A DNA stretch of 64,000 nucleotides from Terriglobia bacterium (lineage in GTDB: Bacteria > Acidobacteriota > Terriglobia > Terriglobales > Acidobacteriaceae), in assembly GCA_020072585.1 (NCBI GenBank), contig JAIQGL010000026.1, positions 62,001 through 126,000 on the forward strand, written 5' to 3'. Position numbers and translations under genes: made by a program. This document shows positions 62,570 through 64,000 of the stretch, one piece after another. The notes beneath the pieces were generated by a model. That model made no database searches. It had not been told where the DNA came from and saw only the letters and a program-made list of their open reading frames with translations. Numbering within the stretch: position 1 is the first letter of the stretch; every line of letters begins with the position of its first letter.

Positions 62570-62956
62570 ATGAAGCTCCCATCCACCACGTCAAGACTGC
62601 TCGCTTTGCAGGAAGCCACCAACGCTGAGCTATGTCTGCGCCTGGGAGAGGTTTTCAAGCGCCACCGGAGCATGGCCTTTACTGGCCGCAATGACAACCT
62701 CTTCACGGAGCACTGGACGCCCGAATTGGCTGCCGCCGGATATGATTTCGAAGGATTCGAGATCAAAGGCGCTGATATGGTTTTGCATGGCGTAGAGCAC
62801 GCCTGCGGTTTTGTTTACCGCATCAGCGTTGCCTTTCCGCTTGAGCTGATTGATGACGTCATCGCAATAGAAGCTTACTTTGAGCGCCGGAAAATCGCAG
62901 ACGCCGAGCTTTCCGCGGCAACCCCAACGGGCCTATCCAATCCTCCTGCGCTTTGA
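62570..62956 (+). CDS. Small protein of unknown function
   Basis: A 128-residue protein that I do not recognise. It is divergent from the SDR gene. The sequence looks cytoplasmic and folded (SRLLALQEATNAELCLRLGE near the start, then ELAAAGYDFEGFEIKGADM, then FVYRISVAFPLELIDDVIAI), with no signal peptide, membrane helix or known motif; the alternating pattern in the second half suggests a beta sheet with one helix. Coding likelihood is supported by composition and by the lack of any better frame on the other strand. Start codon ATG 62570 lacks a strong Shine-Dalgarno site. Confidence 0.6.
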   Translation: MKLPSTTSRLLALQEATNAELCLRLGEVFKRHRSMAFTGRNDNLFTEHWTPELAAAGYDFEGFEIKGADMVLHGVEHACGFVYRISVAFPLELIDDVIAIEAYFERRKIADAELSAATPTGLSNPPAL

Positions 62957-63004
62957 TCCCTCTTGATGTTCCACTCAGCACTAACAATCCGCAAGCGTTG
63001 ATCT

Positions 63005-63763
63005 TTACGATCTGAATACGGGATAGTGACTGGCTACAGCCATCAACAGCAGCATGGGGAATGACAAGACGAAGTTTGTCTGAGCCGCCAGTTGCGCCAG
63101 ACGAGCTAGTTTGACGGCCTCCGCGGGCATCGGCGTACCGTTAGCGGCGCATTCCTCCGTCCAGCGAATGATCTTTTTCTGCATGCGCCAGACAATCCCC
63201 CAGACGTTCAAAAGCATAAACCAGCCCAGGCCGCCGCCAATGCCAATCGCCAGAAGGCGATTGCTCTCCCAGCCGTGAGCGTTGAGCGCCAGATAGAGCC
63301 ACGCCGAAGCGATGACGACCACGGCGATCACAGTACCGAACACGGCGCCTTTTTTCAGCACTTCCGCAGGGGACATGAGCAGCCCCATTTCTATAACGAA
63401 AGCCACGGTCCAGATGCCGAAAAAGGTCCCGATGGCGCCGCCACCGCTAGCCTGGGCGTTGCGCGCGTCCGTGCCTACAATCATCATCCAATACCAGATG
63501 CCCGCCAACACAGTGACCACGGAACCCCAGCGGAACCACCACAGGGCACGCGGCATCAGCAAGGGTATAACTTTCATGCGCGCGGCAGCGTCCAGCGCCG
63601 GCAGAAACTTTGCGTTGATCAGGACGAAGAAATACAGCATGCCGACCCAGATGATGCCCGCGGCAAAATGGATCCAGCGCAGCAAGAGCTGCAGATGTGG
63701 CGTAGAGCCTTCAGGAAAAGCAATTTGCGGCGAGTTCAGCAACCCGAGCGCCAACCAATGCAT
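63005..63763 (-). CDS. Urate-oxidase-N-like (PuuD-type) membrane protein
   Basis: A 252-residue protein with about seven membrane helices. ATG 63763 has GGAGG six bases upstream; the longer in-frame start adds 19 residues with no family match. The sequence LLRWIHFAAGIIWVGMLYFF, then NAKFLP and MPRALWWFRWGSVVTVLAGI match the urate_ox_N membrane domain found in PuuD-type urate hydroxylases and in related proteins of unknown role. The conserved His of WIHF and further His residues could bind haem. The usual C-terminal cytochrome c domain of PuuD is absent, so the protein is a membrane-domain-only relative. A role in urate breakdown is not supported by neighbours. Confidence 0.8.
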   Translation of the reverse strand: MHWLALGLLNSPQIAFPEGSTPHLQLLLRWIHFAAGIIWVGMLYFFVLINAKFLPALDAAARMKVIPLLMPRALWWFRWGSVVTVLAGIWYWMMIVGTDARNAQASGGGAIGTFFGIWTVAFVIEMGLLMSPAEVLKKGAVFGTVIAVVVIASAWLYLALNAHGWESNRLLAIGIGGGLGWFMLLNVWGIVWRMQKKIIRWTEECAANGTPMPAEAVKLARLAQLAAQTNFVLSFPMLLLMAVASHYPVFRS

Positions 63764-63850
63764 GCAGCCTCCGTATTCATTGAGAATTGACCCATCATGG
63801 TAGCGCATCCTGTGCGTCACTCAATCAAGAAGCTCTTGACTGCGCAGCCA

Positions 63851-63872
63851 TATTTCTATTATTGTAGAAATA
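63851..63872. promoter_or_regulatory. Operator-like palindrome at the ArsR start
   Basis: TATTTCTA-TTATTG-TAGAAATA: perfect eight-base arms with a six-base centre. The right arm ends at the A of the regulator's start codon, so a bound protein would also block translation initiation or the promoter. It fits the AT-rich operators of ArsR-family repressors and suggests self-regulation. Confidence 0.65.
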
Positions 63873-64000
63873 TGGAAATTAAAGCACGCGCGGCCAATGA
63901 GCAAAAAGTCTCGCGGTATGCCGACATGTTTGCCGCCATGGGCGCTGAGCCTCGTCTGAGGATTGTGCGGCTGCTGCTCGCGGCACACCCTGAAGGGATG
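63872..64000 (+). CDS. ArsR-family regulator, N-terminal part (3' end outside window)
   Basis: The frame opens MEIKARAANEQKVSRYADMF and continues AAMGAEPRLRIVRLLLAAHP to the edge of the window. The MGAEPRLRIVRLLL stretch is the typical first helices of an ArsR-type winged helix (ALAxPxRLxIL pattern). Forty-three residues are seen. The ligand-binding residues are beyond the window. It is divergent from the PuuD-like gene, which it may control along with itself. Confidence 0.8.
   Translation, partial: MEIKARAANEQKVSRYADMFAAMGAEPRLRIVRLLLAAHPEGM

Overview
The window looks like a chromosomal segment of an Acidobacteriota bacterium. The basis is two ADOP-type orphan ABC permeases (a family typical of that phylum), a BlaI/M56 repressor-sensor pair with an unusual repeat sensor, very large YD-repeat and TIG proteins, moderate-to-high GC and good Shine-Dalgarno sites. 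Assignment to a genus is not possible by eye.

Bases 1-33857 are almost entirely on the + strand and hold a lipopeptide-type biosynthetic region. A truncated acyl-adenylating enzyme is followed by two giant NRPS proteins with a TauD/SyrP-like Fe(II)/2-oxoglutarate oxygenase between them. NRPS 1 reads FAAL-ACP-C-A-PCP-C*-PCP-C. NRPS 2 reads C*-A-PCP-C-A-PCP-C-A-PCP. Both C* domains have lost the catalytic HHxxxDG histidines, one PCP has no adenylation domain, and no thioesterase or reductase ends the line. The A-domain codes read by eye suggest a Gln/Glu-like residue, Asn, Asn and a Val-like residue behind a fatty acyl starter. Downstream lie ADOP permease 1, an MFS exporter, a Cys-containing secreted protein of unknown family, a serine-beta-lactamase-fold protein with altered motifs, a NusG/LoaP-like antiterminator, a membrane M28 peptidase and ADOP permease 2, whose N-terminal part is frameshifted.

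Bases 33858-45109 hold an AT-rich gap and two very large exported proteins. The first is a TIG/YD protein with a 108-residue tandem repeat array. The second is a kelch/Ig/RHS protein with a short hydrophobic C-terminal tip.

Bases 45373-55056 are mainly on the - strand and hold export genes: an intact ABC ATPase with a decayed permease, a Tyr/Trp-rich envelope protein, a small membrane protein, another decayed permease tail, and an intact HlyD - double ATPase - two ABC-2 permease operon. CRP-like palindromes lie in front of the small membrane gene and the HlyD operon.

Bases 55130-64000 hold a decayed alpha/beta hydrolase without its nucleophile, an Sfp-type phosphopantetheinyl transferase that could prime the NRPS carriers, a lipoprotein, the M56 sensor/BlaI pair with a clear promoter and two operators, TrmJ, an SDR, a small unknown protein, a urate-oxidase-N-like membrane protein and the start of an ArsR regulator with its palindrome.
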